Assembly: GCA_934646865.1 (NCBI GenBank) | Contig: CAKUEU010000005.1 | Location: 1-51,852 of the forward strand | Length of the DNA stretch: 51,852 nucleotides | Reading direction: 5' to 3' | Source of the DNA: an uncultured Collinsella sp. | GTDB taxonomy: Bacteria; Actinomycetota; Coriobacteriia; Coriobacteriales; Coriobacteriaceae | Shown here: positions 9,420 to 18,800 of the stretch, piece after piece | Layout: each line of letters begins with the position of its first letter | Numbering within the stretch: the stretch's first letter is position 1 | Translations under genes and position numbers: made by a program | Notes under the pieces: generated by a model | What the model saw: the letters and a program-made list of their open reading frames with translations, nothing else | Told to the model about the DNA's origin: nothing | Databases searched by the model: none

Positions 9420-10358
9420 CTAGTCGCGCAGCTCGCGGCCGGTGATCTCGAGGAACACGTCGTTGAGGGTCGGCGGCTCGGAGTAGATGCGGCCGAGCGG
9501 CACGTCGTACGAGCGCAGCGCGTCGAGGATGTCGGTCAGGTTATGCGGGCTCGCTTCGCACGAGAACGTGAGCTGGCCCGCCGTCGCCGCCAGGTCCAGG
9601 ACATGCGGCAGGCTCGCAACGGCAGCGAGCGCCGCACTCGGCACCTCACCGACCTCGATCACGATCTTCTCGCCCATCTGGATCATGCGCTTGAGCTCGT
9701 CGTTGGTGCCCTGCGCCAGCACGCGCCCGCCGTCCATGATCATGATGCGGCTGCAGATCTGCTCGACCTCCTCCATGTAATGGCTGGTATACACCACCGT
9801 GGCGCCCTCGTCGCGCAGGCGGCAGATGCCCTCCAGGATGGCGTTGCGGCTTTGCGGGTCGACCGCCACCGTAGGCTCGTCGAAGAAGATAAGCTCGGGC
9901 TTGTGCGCAATACCGCAAGCGATGTTAAGGCGGCGCGCCAGGCCACCCGAAAGCTTGCCGGGGCGAAACTTGGTAAAGTCGCCCAGACCGACAAAATCGA
10001 TTGCCTCGTCCACCAGCGCACGGCGACGCTTGCGGTCATTGACGTACAGACTGCAGAAATAATCGATGTTCTCGCGCACCGTGAGCTCGTCGAACACCGC
10101 CACCTGCTGCGGCACCACGCCGATGCGGCGCTTGAGGTCGTAGCGGGCAGGCGACATGGGCTCGCCGAACAGCTCGATGCTGCCCTTGTCGTAGGTGAGC
10201 AGCTGCAGAATACAGTTGATGGACGTGGTCTTGCCCGAGCCATTGGGACCGAGCAGGCCAAAGATCTCACCAGGGGCGATGCTCAGGTTAAAGTGGTCGA
10301 GCGCAATAAGATCGTCGTAGCGCTTGACGAGGTTTTCGACGTGGACGATGTCTGTCAT
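9420..10358 (-). CDS. ABC transporter ATPase for the ABC-2 exporter
   Basis: 312 residues, the length of DrrA/CcmA-type (COG1131) ATPases. Walker A is GPNGSGKTT (about 37-45), the Q-loop is in GVVPQQVAVFDELTVREN, the signature LSGGLARRLNIA, Walker B LIFFDEPTVAVD, and the switch His is in YTSHYMEEVEQI. A C-terminal accessory region of about 90 residues follows (VPSAALAAVASLPHVLDLAA onward), as in exporters of this class. It is first of a three-gene minus-strand operon that starts back-to-back with the histidine kinase/response regulator pair, the usual layout for a sensor-controlled exporter. Confidence 0.95.
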   Translation of the reverse strand: MTDIVHVENLVKRYDDLIALDHFNLSIAPGEIFGLLGPNGSGKTTSINCILQLLTYDKGSIELFGEPMSPARYDLKRRIGVVPQQVAVFDELTVRENIDYFCSLYVNDRKRRRALVDEAIDFVGLGDFTKFRPGKLSGGLARRLNIACGIAHKPELIFFDEPTVAVDPQSRNAILEGICRLRDEGATVVYTSHYMEEVEQICSRIMIMDGGRVLAQGTNDELKRMIQMGEKIVIEVGEVPSAALAAVASLPHVLDLAATAGQLTFSCEASPHNLTDILDALRSYDVPLGRIYSEPPTLNDVFLEITGRELRD

Positions 10359-10524
10359 GAGGCGGCCCTTCTGTTGATTGCGGCCCGGTACGATTGCATC
10401 ATCGCAGGTGCGGCAAGGGCGCGCCAGTGAGCTTTGTCACGAGTGCGGCGGGGCCGCGCGGGAGGAATGTCACGGTTGCGCAGGCGGCCCCTCCACCACG
10501 CGCAGCTTCGCGTACAATACCCAT
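10359..10524. promoter_or_regulatory. Divergent control region between exporter and two-component genes
   Basis: 166 bases separate the divergent starts. TACAAT at 10513-10518 is a good -10 candidate for the kinase gene and would place transcription start at or next to its ATG (10525); no convincing -35 hexamer was found at the usual spacing. GGAGG at 10461-10465 precedes an out-of-frame ATG (10467), not the kinase start. This is the expected place for the NarL-type regulator to bind, but no operator could be identified by eye. Confidence 0.4.
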
Positions 10525-11670
10525 ATGAACAGGCTTTTCGACAAATCGATCGTGCTAGCGTGCTGCATCGCAGCCGCCGTGGGCCTTGCTGTGGACGCTC
10601 GCTTGGTCGCGGCGTTTTGCCTTGGCGTCGTAGCCGCCTCGCTTGCGGAAATTGCGCAAAGCGAACGTGCCCGCCGCGCCGGTGAGGCCGCGAGCTACGT
10701 CTACATTATGGTGGCCGCCTTTGTGCCGCCGTTTGCGCCGTTTGCGCCCCTCGCCTTCTATGACATCGCGCGATACGTGCGCCGCGAGCACGCCTGGGTC
10801 GCGCTGGGCGCCGGCGCCATCTTTGCCTGCGCGCTCGTCGCATATGCCCACGCCGGCGCGCTTCCCACCCGTGCGCTGCTGTTGACCGTCATCCTTTCGA
10901 TCGCCACCACCTTGTTGTCACTGCGCACCGCCCAGCTGGAGCGCGAGCAGGAGCGCATGCGTCGCACCCGTGACGAGCTGCAGGAACGAGCCCTCGCGCT
11001 CGAAGCGCGCAACCGCGACCTTGCCGACCGCCAGGACTACGAGGTCGAGCTCGCGACGCTCGCCGAACGCGCACGCATTGCGCGCGAGATCCACGACAAC
11101 GTCGGCCACCAGCTCACGCGCGCCTCGCTGCAAACCGAGGCCCTACGCGTGGTTCACGCCAATGAACCCGGCGTCGCCGCCGACTTCGCCGACGTCAAGC
11201 ATACCGTTGATGAGGCGCTTCAGCTCGTGCGCGCCAGCGTCCATGCGCTCAACGACAACGCGGCCAATCTCTCCGTACAGCTCGAGCGCATCGTGAAAGG
11301 CGCGCGCTCAGATGGCGGGCCGCAGATTGAGCTTGAGGTTTTGGCCGAACATGCACCCGCCAACGTCGCCAACTGCTTCGCGGCGATCCTGCGCGAGGCG
11401 CTCTCTAACACCATACGCCACGCGCACGCCCAAGCAGTCACCGTGCGATGTATGGAGCATCCGTCGTTTTACCAGCTCATTGTTACCGACGATGGAATGG
11501 GGGCGACCAAGACAAGCAGCCAAGGCATCGCAGGAGGCATGGGGCTCGGCTCCATGCGCGAGCGCGTCGAGGCGCTTGGCGGCACCTTCACCGCCGGTCC
11601 GCGCGCCGGCGCCCCCGGCTGGCGCGTGTTTGCCACCGTCCCCAAACAGCAAGGAGATGAGGCCCGATGA
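10525..11670 (+). CDS. Two-component sensor histidine kinase, NarL/DesK (HisKA_3) class
   Basis: 381 residues. The N-terminus has about four or five hydrophobic helices to residue 132 with no large external domain, so it probably senses within or at the membrane. A coiled-coil linker follows (about 135-175, rich in Glu/Arg/Leu). The HisKA_3 dimerisation motif ERARIAREIHDNVGHQLT has the phosphate-accepting His at about 190. The HATPase contains REALSNTIRHAHA (N box), TDDGMG (G1) and GGMGLGSMRERVEALGG (G2). The ATG at 10525 is chosen because the upstream in-frame sequence is not membrane-like; it lacks a Shine-Dalgarno sequence and may be leaderless. The stop overlaps the regulator start (ATGA), so the two are translationally coupled. 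Confidence 0.93.
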   Translation: MNRLFDKSIVLACCIAAAVGLAVDARLVAAFCLGVVAASLAEIAQSERARRAGEAASYVYIMVAAFVPPFAPFAPLAFYDIARYVRREHAWVALGAGAIFACALVAYAHAGALPTRALLLTVILSIATTLLSLRTAQLEREQERMRRTRDELQERALALEARNRDLADRQDYEVELATLAERARIAREIHDNVGHQLTRASLQTEALRVVHANEPGVAADFADVKHTVDEALQLVRASVHALNDNAANLSVQLERIVKGARSDGGPQIELEVLAEHAPANVANCFAAILREALSNTIRHAHAQAVTVRCMEHPSFYQLIVTDDGMGATKTSSQGIAGGMGLGSMRERVEALGGTFTAGPRAGAPGWRVFATVPKQQGDEAR

Positions 11671-12296
11671 GGCTCATTGTTGTCGACGACGACCGCTTGG
11701 TGGTCGATTCACTCAAGATTATCCTGGGCGCCCAGCCGCAGATCGAGGTGGTGGGCACCGGCGCCGACGGCAACGACGCGGTCAAGCTCTACACCGAGCA
11801 CGCACCCGATATCGCGCTGCTCGACATCCAGATGCCGGGGCGTGACGGCCTTTCGGCGGCGCGCGAGATTCTCGAGCGCGACCCCGCGGCACGCGTGGTG
11901 TTTCTGACAACATTCTCGGATGACGAATACATTGTGTCGGCGCTCAAGCTGGGCGCCCGCGGCTATCTGATCAAGACCGATGTCGCCGCCATCCCGCCGG
12001 CGTTGGCGCAGGTCATGGATGGTAAGCGCGTGCTCGAAGGCAAAGCAATCGAGGACATCGATTTTGATGGGGCGGACGCCGAGGCCGACACGCCCCGCCG
12101 GCCCACGGCCTTTGCCGGTCTGACCGACCGCGAGTTCGAGGTCGCCGAGCTCATCGCCCGCGGCCTCGATAACAAGGAGATTGCCGCCACCGCCTATATG
12201 GGCGAAGGCACCGTGCGAAACCACATCAGCTCAATCCTGGCCAAAATGGGCCTGCGCAACCGCACGCAAATCGCCATCGCCTACCTGCGCGGGTAA
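11667..12296 (+). CDS. Response regulator, NarL/FixJ family
   Basis: 209 residues. The receiver domain spans about 1-120: acidic pocket DDD at 7-9, phospho-acceptor Asp53 in LLDIQMPG, conserved Thr near 81-82, and Lys103 in GYLIKTD. A short Asp/Ala-rich linker precedes a LuxR-type helix-turn-helix at about 145-207 (LTDREFEVAELIARGLDNKE; GTVRNHISSILAKMGLRNRT). It is the partner of the overlapping kinase and probably controls the divergent ABC-2 exporter, by analogy with other NarL-class pairs placed next to exporters. Confidence 0.95.
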   Translation: MRLIVVDDDRLVVDSLKIILGAQPQIEVVGTGADGNDAVKLYTEHAPDIALLDIQMPGRDGLSAAREILERDPAARVVFLTTFSDDEYIVSALKLGARGYLIKTDVAAIPPALAQVMDGKRVLEGKAIEDIDFDGADAEADTPRRPTAFAGLTDREFEVAELIARGLDNKEIAATAYMGEGTVRNHISSILAKMGLRNRTQIAIAYLRG

Positions 12297-12356
12297 TCAA
12301 CCGACGGACGACCACCCCGACATAGCTAAATGGCTGTTACCGATTTAATGCCATTT

Positions 12357-12510
12357 CAAGACTATGCCGGTTTACGGGGCTAAACCAAGAACCCCCATCC
12401 ATGCCCGCATTTTTCGAAAAATGGCAGCCCATCTACCTGCGATTTTGTTTTCGCGTTTTTCGGTATGGTTGGAGGTTCGGGATCCAGCCCCGTAATCCGG
12501 CATAGTTTTG
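12357..12510. repeat. Long palindromic element, copy 1 downstream of the adhesin gene
   Basis: Arms 12357-12381 and 12486-12510 are 25-bp inverted repeats with two mismatches (ACTATGCCGG ... CCGGCATAGT). Inside, a second inverted pair matches GAACCCCCATCCATGCC to the complement of GGTATGGTTGGAGGTTC. The core holds CATCTACCTGCGATTTTGTT, which recurs in the elements at 12610 and 19742. The element could form a single long hairpin of about 150 bases. No ORF is credible here. Confidence 0.85.
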
Positions 12511-12550
12511 TCTGAACAGCCCCGCGCGGGCGCCTCCGCGAGCCCCGCGG

Positions 12551-12590
12551 AGCCAAAAATGATCCGTTTTCCTCCGTCCCCAGGGGATCA
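12551..12590. repeat. Short repeat with TGATCC/GGATCA ends, copy 1
   Basis: The segment AATGATCCGTTTTCCTCCGT with the following CCCCAGGGGATCA closes a small hairpin (TGATCC...GGATCA). An almost identical copy in the same orientation lies at 19676-19714, on the other side of the adhesin gene. It sits between the two long palindromic elements of the downstream flank. Confidence 0.8.
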
Positions 12591-12609
12591 ATTGGTGGTG
12601 CCCGCCACG

Positions 12610-12757
12610 AAACCGGCCCATCTACTACGTTTGGTTCGATACCCCCGACCATACCTTCGTTTTGAACAAAACCGCAGGCGTTCTACCTGCGGTTTTGTTT
12701 CCGCACTTTTCGGCATGGTTGGGGGCAAGCAGTTAAACGTAGTAGATGGGCCGGTTT
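12610..12757. repeat. Long palindromic element, copy 2 downstream of the adhesin gene
   Basis: Arms 12610-12632 and 12735-12757 are perfect 23-bp inverted repeats (ACCGGCCCATCTACTACG and its complement). Nested inside are a CCCCCGACCAT / ATGGTTGGGGG pair and a central hairpin at 12668-12696 (AAAACCGCAGG ... CCTGCGGTTTT). The core TTCTACCTGCGGTTTTGTTT is shared with copies 1 and 3. The outer arms differ in sequence from copy 1 yet keep full pairing, which suggests that the folded structure is what is conserved. Confidence 0.85.
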
Positions 12758-12780
12758 TGTGGCGCGCCCTCCTCCGCGCA

Positions 12781-12822
12781 CAAAAGTGCCGCCACGGAGA
12801 AGGGAGACGCCTCCGTGGCGGC
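12781..12822 (-). terminator. Terminator-like hairpin after the adhesin gene
   Basis: A perfect 12-bp stem, GCCGCCACGGAG (12788-12799) against CTCCGTGGCGGC (12811-12822), is followed on the minus strand by ACTTTTG. It lies 77 bases beyond the stop of the adhesin gene. A second GC-rich inverted repeat (CCCGGG...CCCGGG) sits closer to the gene at about 12864-12890 but lacks a T run. Confidence 0.65.
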
Positions 12823-12899
12823 TGGGGGTGGGGTGGGGGCTATGTTTTGGCTCCCCGCCAGCGGCCCGGGACCCTTGGCCCCGGGCGCTGTCAGTTTGC

Positions 12900-15800
12900 C
12901 TAGCGCTTGCGGATGCCCCAGATCAGGGCACCGACGCCGGACATGGCGACGACAAACGCCATGAGCAGCGCGGCTGCCTGCTGGTCACCCGTGGTGGGCA
13001 GGAAACCCTTGACCGTCTTGACGATGTTCGTCACGGTCTTGGGCGTGCCGGGGTCGGGCGTCGGCACGGGCGTTTCGGGCTTCTTGTACGTGTTGTTGAA
13101 CACGATGCCCTCGACGCTCTTGTCGCCCTTGGCATAGGCGACGCTCGCCTTGAGGTTGCCCTCGCCGTCATCGACCACGTTGACGGTCGCGGTAAAGACG
13201 GACTTGTCGTAGGTCATACCGGCCTCGTCGCCCTTGACCTCGCTGATGGTGTAGACGTACGTACCGGGCTCGTCGTACTCGAACTTGTCGAAGTTGATCT
13301 TGCCGTCGGCATCGTTAGTGACGGTGGACTCGACGTCCTCGCCAGCGAGCTTAAAGCTAAACTCGTCCTTCTTGAGCTCGCGTCCCTCGAGCACCTTGAT
13401 GGCGCCGATGGAGACCTGCGTGGGCATGGCGTGATACTTGTTGGTAAAGCCAGCGGACTCGGTGGTTCCATCGAGCTTGTGCGTCGCGGTCAGCGTGCCG
13501 TCGCCGTTGTCGGAGACGGTGGTCACGACGGTGTAGGTCGCGCTGTCATAGGTGACGCCCTTGTACAGGCCGAGCGCGTTGGGGCAAGCCTCGTGCAGCG
13601 TGTACGTGTGCGTGCCGGGTGCCTCGTAGCGGATCGGGCTCAGCGTAACGGTGCCGTTGGCGTCGTTGGTGCCACTAGCGACAGTCACGCCGTCCTCGAG
13701 CAGCTCAAACGTGAACTCGCCAGCTGTAAGGTCGCGTCCGGTCAGACGCTTAACCGTCTTGACCTGATCGGTCACCACGGAATCGGTGGGCGTCACGCCG
13801 TAGGTGTTGGTGAACGTAAAGGCCGCACCGTCGGCGCCTTCGCGCTTGACCCTCAGATGTCCGGCACCGTCGTCAGTCACGGTGTAGGAAACCTTGCGCG
13901 CGGCGTTGGCGTCGTTGGTCACGCCAGGGGCGCTACCGGACTCGGTCACCGTGTAGGTAAAGGTGTGCGAGCGCGGAGCGGTGGGGGCTGCGGGCTTGGA
14001 CTCGTCGTTGGCGTCGGACTCGTCGCCATCGACCTCGGCGCCGGTCTCATCGGCGCCGTTCTCATCGGCGTCAACTTCGGCCTCATCGGCGTTGGCCTCG
14101 GCGTCGCTCGATGCGTCGCCAGAAACATCGGTCTTCACGCTCAGGACGCGGTTGAGGTCCTCGAGCGTAAAGTGGATCTTGCCAAAGTCCACGTTGCCGG
14201 CCGCGTCGTTGGTTGCGGTCGCGCGCTCGGGCATCGGAGCGCCCGCCTCGTCGGCGGTCACGGTAAAGGTGAACTTGCCCGCGATGTCGGCCGGGGTCAG
14301 GCCCTCGGCGGCCTGAAGCTTCTTGGTGCCGGTGAGTGCGTCATCCACGGCCTCGGCGCCGTAGACGTTCTTGAACTCGGGCTCGGCGTCACCGTAGTCG
14401 ACCGTTGCCGTCAGGGTACCGTCACCGTTATCGACAACGATAACCTTAAAGTCAAAGCTCGATGTTTCGGCCGTGATGCCCTTGTCGGCCAGCGAGTTCG
14501 TGTACTCAAAGGCCGTGTAGTTGATGGTCCACGCAAGCTTGGCATCCGTGTCGGTGCGGATGGCGCGGCCGGCGTTTACCAGATCGGCGAGCATCTCGGT
14601 CGTGTAATGCAGCGTTCCGAAGCTCACCTGACCGCCAAGGTTGGTAGCCGGAGTGCCCTGGATTGCTTCCGTCTCGCCCGCATAAGCGATGCCAAAGTAG
14701 AACTCGCCGTCGGCCATCAGGCGACCGGTCAGCTTCTTGGCGGCAACGACCTGGACGGGCTTGTTGGTCGTAGCGCTATAGCTGTTTTTGAACGGGACCA
14801 AGGCGCTCTCGACCTTGTTCTCGCCGCTCTTGTGGACCATCGCATGCGTGCCCTCGGGACCGCCAGAAACGGTCGTGGTGACAGTAAGCGTACCGGCGCC
14901 GTCATCGGCAATTTCGATCGTCACGGTGCGCTCGGCGTCGTCGTAGGTGTAGCCGGGCTGGTGGTCATTCTTCTCGACCACGGTATACTTAAAGGTCTTA
15001 CCGGCGTCTGCCTGCGTAAACTTGACCTCATGGCCCGCCAGAATGTCGATCAGGCCGACCGTTGCCTCTGCCGTCGCAGGGGACTTGTACACATTGGCAC
15101 CCTCGTGCAGACCAAGCGCGTGAGCCGAGGCCTCGTCGGCGGGCGTCACGGTAAAGGTGAACTGGCCCTCGGTCATGGGACGTCCGTAGAGGCTCTTGCT
15201 GAGCTTGAGGCCGCCGGCCGCGGCGTAATCGAGCTCAGAGCGGTACGTGTTGGTAAAGCGTCCGCTTTCCTTCTTGGTGACGTTGGCGGTCAGGACGCCC
15301 TTGCCATTGTCGGTCACGGTCACTTCGGCGGTCGCGACATGCTCGTCATACTTCATGCCGGCCGCACTGCCCTTGTTCTCGCGAATCTCGTACTTGTAGG
15401 TTCCGGCAGCCGTGTAGCGGATCTCGCCGAACTTGATAGCGGCGATGCCGTCCTTCGCGTCCTTCTTGCTCACGGTCACGGTTGCGGGGTTGGGCAGCGG
15501 AGCGTCGGTGCCCTCGGCGGGACTGATGGTAAAGCTAAACTCGTCGGAGTCCTTCCAGTCGCGACCGTTGATCGCCTTGCTCAGACCAAAGTCGAGGTTT
15601 GCATCGATCGGGTCCACGCTGTAGGTGTTCTCGAAGGTCGCGGGCTTGTCGCCCTTCAGGACATGCTCGGCCTTGAGCGTGCCGTCGCCCTTGTCGGTAA
15701 TAGTGGTCTCGATGGTATAGGTCGTGTCGTCGTACGTGACGCCGCCGGCGCCACCCTTGACCTCGCGCAGCGTGTAGATGTGCTTGCCGGGCTTGTCGTA

Positions 15801-18800
15801 CTTCACGGCACCCATCGAGATGTTGCCCTTGGCGTCGTTGGTGCCGGTGGCGACGACCTTGGCGTCCTTGCCCTCGCCCTCAACGAGCTCGAAGGAGAAC
15901 TCGCCGTCCTTGAGGTCGCGCCCGGTCAGGACCTTGGTCGCGGCAATCTTGTCGGTGACGCTAAATTCGCCGGGGTTCGGCTTGTAGGAATTCTTGAACT
16001 CAGCAGTCGTGGCATCCTTCAGCTCGTGCTTCGCCTCGAGCTTGCCCTTGCCGTTATCGGTGATCGTGGTCACGACGGTATAGGTCTTGTCGTCGTAGGT
16101 GATGCCGTTGCCTTCGGCACCCTTAACCTCGCGCAGGATATAGGTATGCTCGCCAGGCTTATCGTAGGTGATTTTGTCCATGACGATCTTGCCGTCGGCA
16201 TCGTTCTTGCCGGTGACGACGACATCGTTACCCTCGACGAGCTCGAAGGAGAACTCGCCGTCCTTGAGGCCGCGCCCGGTCAGGACCTTGGTCGCGGTGA
16301 TCTGGTCGGTGACACTGGAGCTCACGGGAGTCACGTTGTAGGCGTTCTCGAACGCCGCGGGCTCGTCGCCCTGCAGCTTGTGCTCAACCGCAAGCTTGCC
16401 ATTGCCATCGTCGGTGACGGTAGTCACGATGGTGTACTCAGCGGTGCTGTAGGTAATACCGTTGTCGGCGTCGCCCTTGACCTCACGCAGCGCGTAGGTG
16501 TGCGTTCCGGCCTTGTCGTACTTCACGGTGCTCATCTTGATGTTGCCGTCGGCATCGTTGGTGCCGGTGGCGACGACCTTGGCGCCCTCGCCCTCGACGA
16601 GCTCGAAGGAGAACTCGCCGTCCTTGAGATCGCGGCCGGTCAGGGACTTGGTCGCGATGATCTGGTCGGTGACGCTGGACTCGTTCGGGGCTGTATTGTA
16701 CTTGTTCTCAAAGTGTGCCGGCTCGGTGCCCTCGAGCGTATGGGTCACCTTAAGCGTGCCGTCGCCGTTGTCGATGACGCTCGTCTTGATGGTGTAGCTC
16801 GTCTTATCGTACGTGATCCCGTTGCTCAGCCCCGCTTCGTTGGGAAGCTTCTCGCGCAGCTTGTAGGTGTGGGTGCCGGGCTTGTCGTAAGTGATCTTGT
16901 CCATGGCAATCGTGCCGTCGGCAGCGTTAGTGCCCTTGGCGACGACCTTGTCACCCTCGACGAGCTCGAAGGAGAACTCGCCCTCCTTGAGGTCGCGCCC
17001 GGTCAGGACCTTGGTCGCGGTGATCTGGTCCTCGACAGGCTTCACGCTATAGGTGTTCTTGAACTCGGTCTCGCCCGAGGTCTTTTCAACGTCGGCCTTA
17101 AGCTCGCCCTTGGCGTTAACCGTCACAGTCACCTTGAACGTGGCAACGTTCTTGCTGTAGGTAATGCCACCGGCGTCGCCCTTGACCTCGCGGACCTCAT
17201 AGGTGTACTCGCCCGGCTTGTCGTAGGTGATCTCGCCGAAGTCAATGGCAGCCTTGCCCTTGCCGTCCGGGTCGGCCCTGTGCACGGTCGCGTCCGTGGA
17301 CGCAGGCATCGGAGCGTCGTTCTCAGACGTCGCGGAGAGCTCAAACTTAAACTCATCAGCATCCGTCCAGTCGCGGCCCTCGAGTACCTTGGTCAGGCCA
17401 AAGCTGGCCTTGGTATCCACCGCTGCCGGCGTCACATCAAAGCTAATCTTGCCGTTATTGCCCAGGCGAACGTCAACCTCCGTGGCGTTGTTGTTCCACT
17501 TGGGGTTGAGCACGTCGGCCGCGGTGCGGGTGGGGTTGTCACCGCCCACGCGCTCCTTGGTGGTATGCAATTCGTCAATAAAGGCCAGACGTGCGGTTCC
17601 CTTTCTAAATGACAGGTTTCCGCTCGTATCGCGCACGAAGGCGTCCTCAGAGCTCGCGGCGTCTTTGCCTTTAAACTTAATAACGGCGGTACGGGATTCG
17701 GCCTTACCGCCTGCGCCCTTTGCCTCAAACTCGTCCTTGTAATAATAGGTGCCGTCGGCAGCCAACGAGCCCGTCGCAGGCTTCGTGCATTCCTCGTCCG
17801 TGTAAATGGGGGTATTCTTCTGGAAATAGTAGTAGCGGTTGGTGTCGGCAGGCTCAAAGTTCGCGATCGTATCACCCAGCTCGCTATCGCTCCACTTGTT
17901 CGCGTAGAAGCTAACGGTCTTTGAGTCGTTCTCCGTGGTGGTCGTATTGCTCTTGATGTAGTCCTCGAGCCCCGGTACGTTCTTGGGCGTAAACAGGTTA
18001 TTGAGCGCGTCTTTCTTAACGCTCGAGGTGTAGTTCACCTGGATGGGCTCAGTATTGTCGACCGTAAGTACACCATCGGTGATCTTAAAGTGGCGCAGCG
18101 GAATCAGCGACGCAGGAATCTTAACCGTTACGATATCACCGGTCTGGGGCTTGCCTTCTTCGGCATGCTGAACGGTGATGACCAGGTTCGCGGCATCACC
18201 CGTAAATGTGTAGGTGTCGACATTGCCCTCGGTCTTCTTTGACGGTTTTTCAAACTTCGCGCCGTTGTATACAACGGACGTAAAGGTGTCGACCTGCATA
18301 AAGTCGCCCAGCTTATCGGTAAACGTAATGTAGCCGGACTTATGCTCGCCATAGCCGTCATGGACTTCTGTCGGGTAACCAGCCCGGATAATGCTTCCCG
18401 AGATCTCTTCGAAGATCTTCTCGAGTTCAGTGGCACTGGTTGCCGCCTTGTAGTAATTGGCGTTTTCTGCGCGCACACCAAAGTTGATGATCCACCCGCG
18501 CCAAGAAATGATGGACGTGGCGGCAGGATAGTTGCTCGACACCGCGTGCATGAACTTATTCTCGTTGCTTGTGAGATCAGACGTGGGGTCATCGACGGGA
18601 TTTGCGCCGCTAAAAATGCCGATGGTGTAAATGTCGGCACCTTTAGCCTTAATGCTCTTGGCAATTTTGACGGCGCTATTGGCAACCTCGTTCTCGAAAT
18701 CCCTAGTACTCGTGGGTGAGCCATCTGTGAAGAAGACGACGACCTTCTTGGCGTCGGCACGACCAGACGAGGACGAAAATTGCTCATCAGCCAGCTCCAA

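Noticed and set aside
10378..10524. N-terminal extension of the histidine kinase
   Set aside because: The 49 extra codons are Cys/Gly/Arg-rich and unlike a membrane sensor; the hydrophobic N-terminus starts at 10525.
12357..12757. Retron or group II intron RNA
   Set aside because: The long hairpins are suggestive, but there is no reverse transcriptase gene anywhere in the window.
12759..17612. 1617-codon open frame on the plus strand
   Set aside because: It lies wholly antisense to the adhesin gene, has repetitive Val/Gly/Leu/Arg-rich content that mirrors the pilin repeats, and lacks domain logic. The minus-strand reading has a signal peptide, VWA, repeats and LPTTG.
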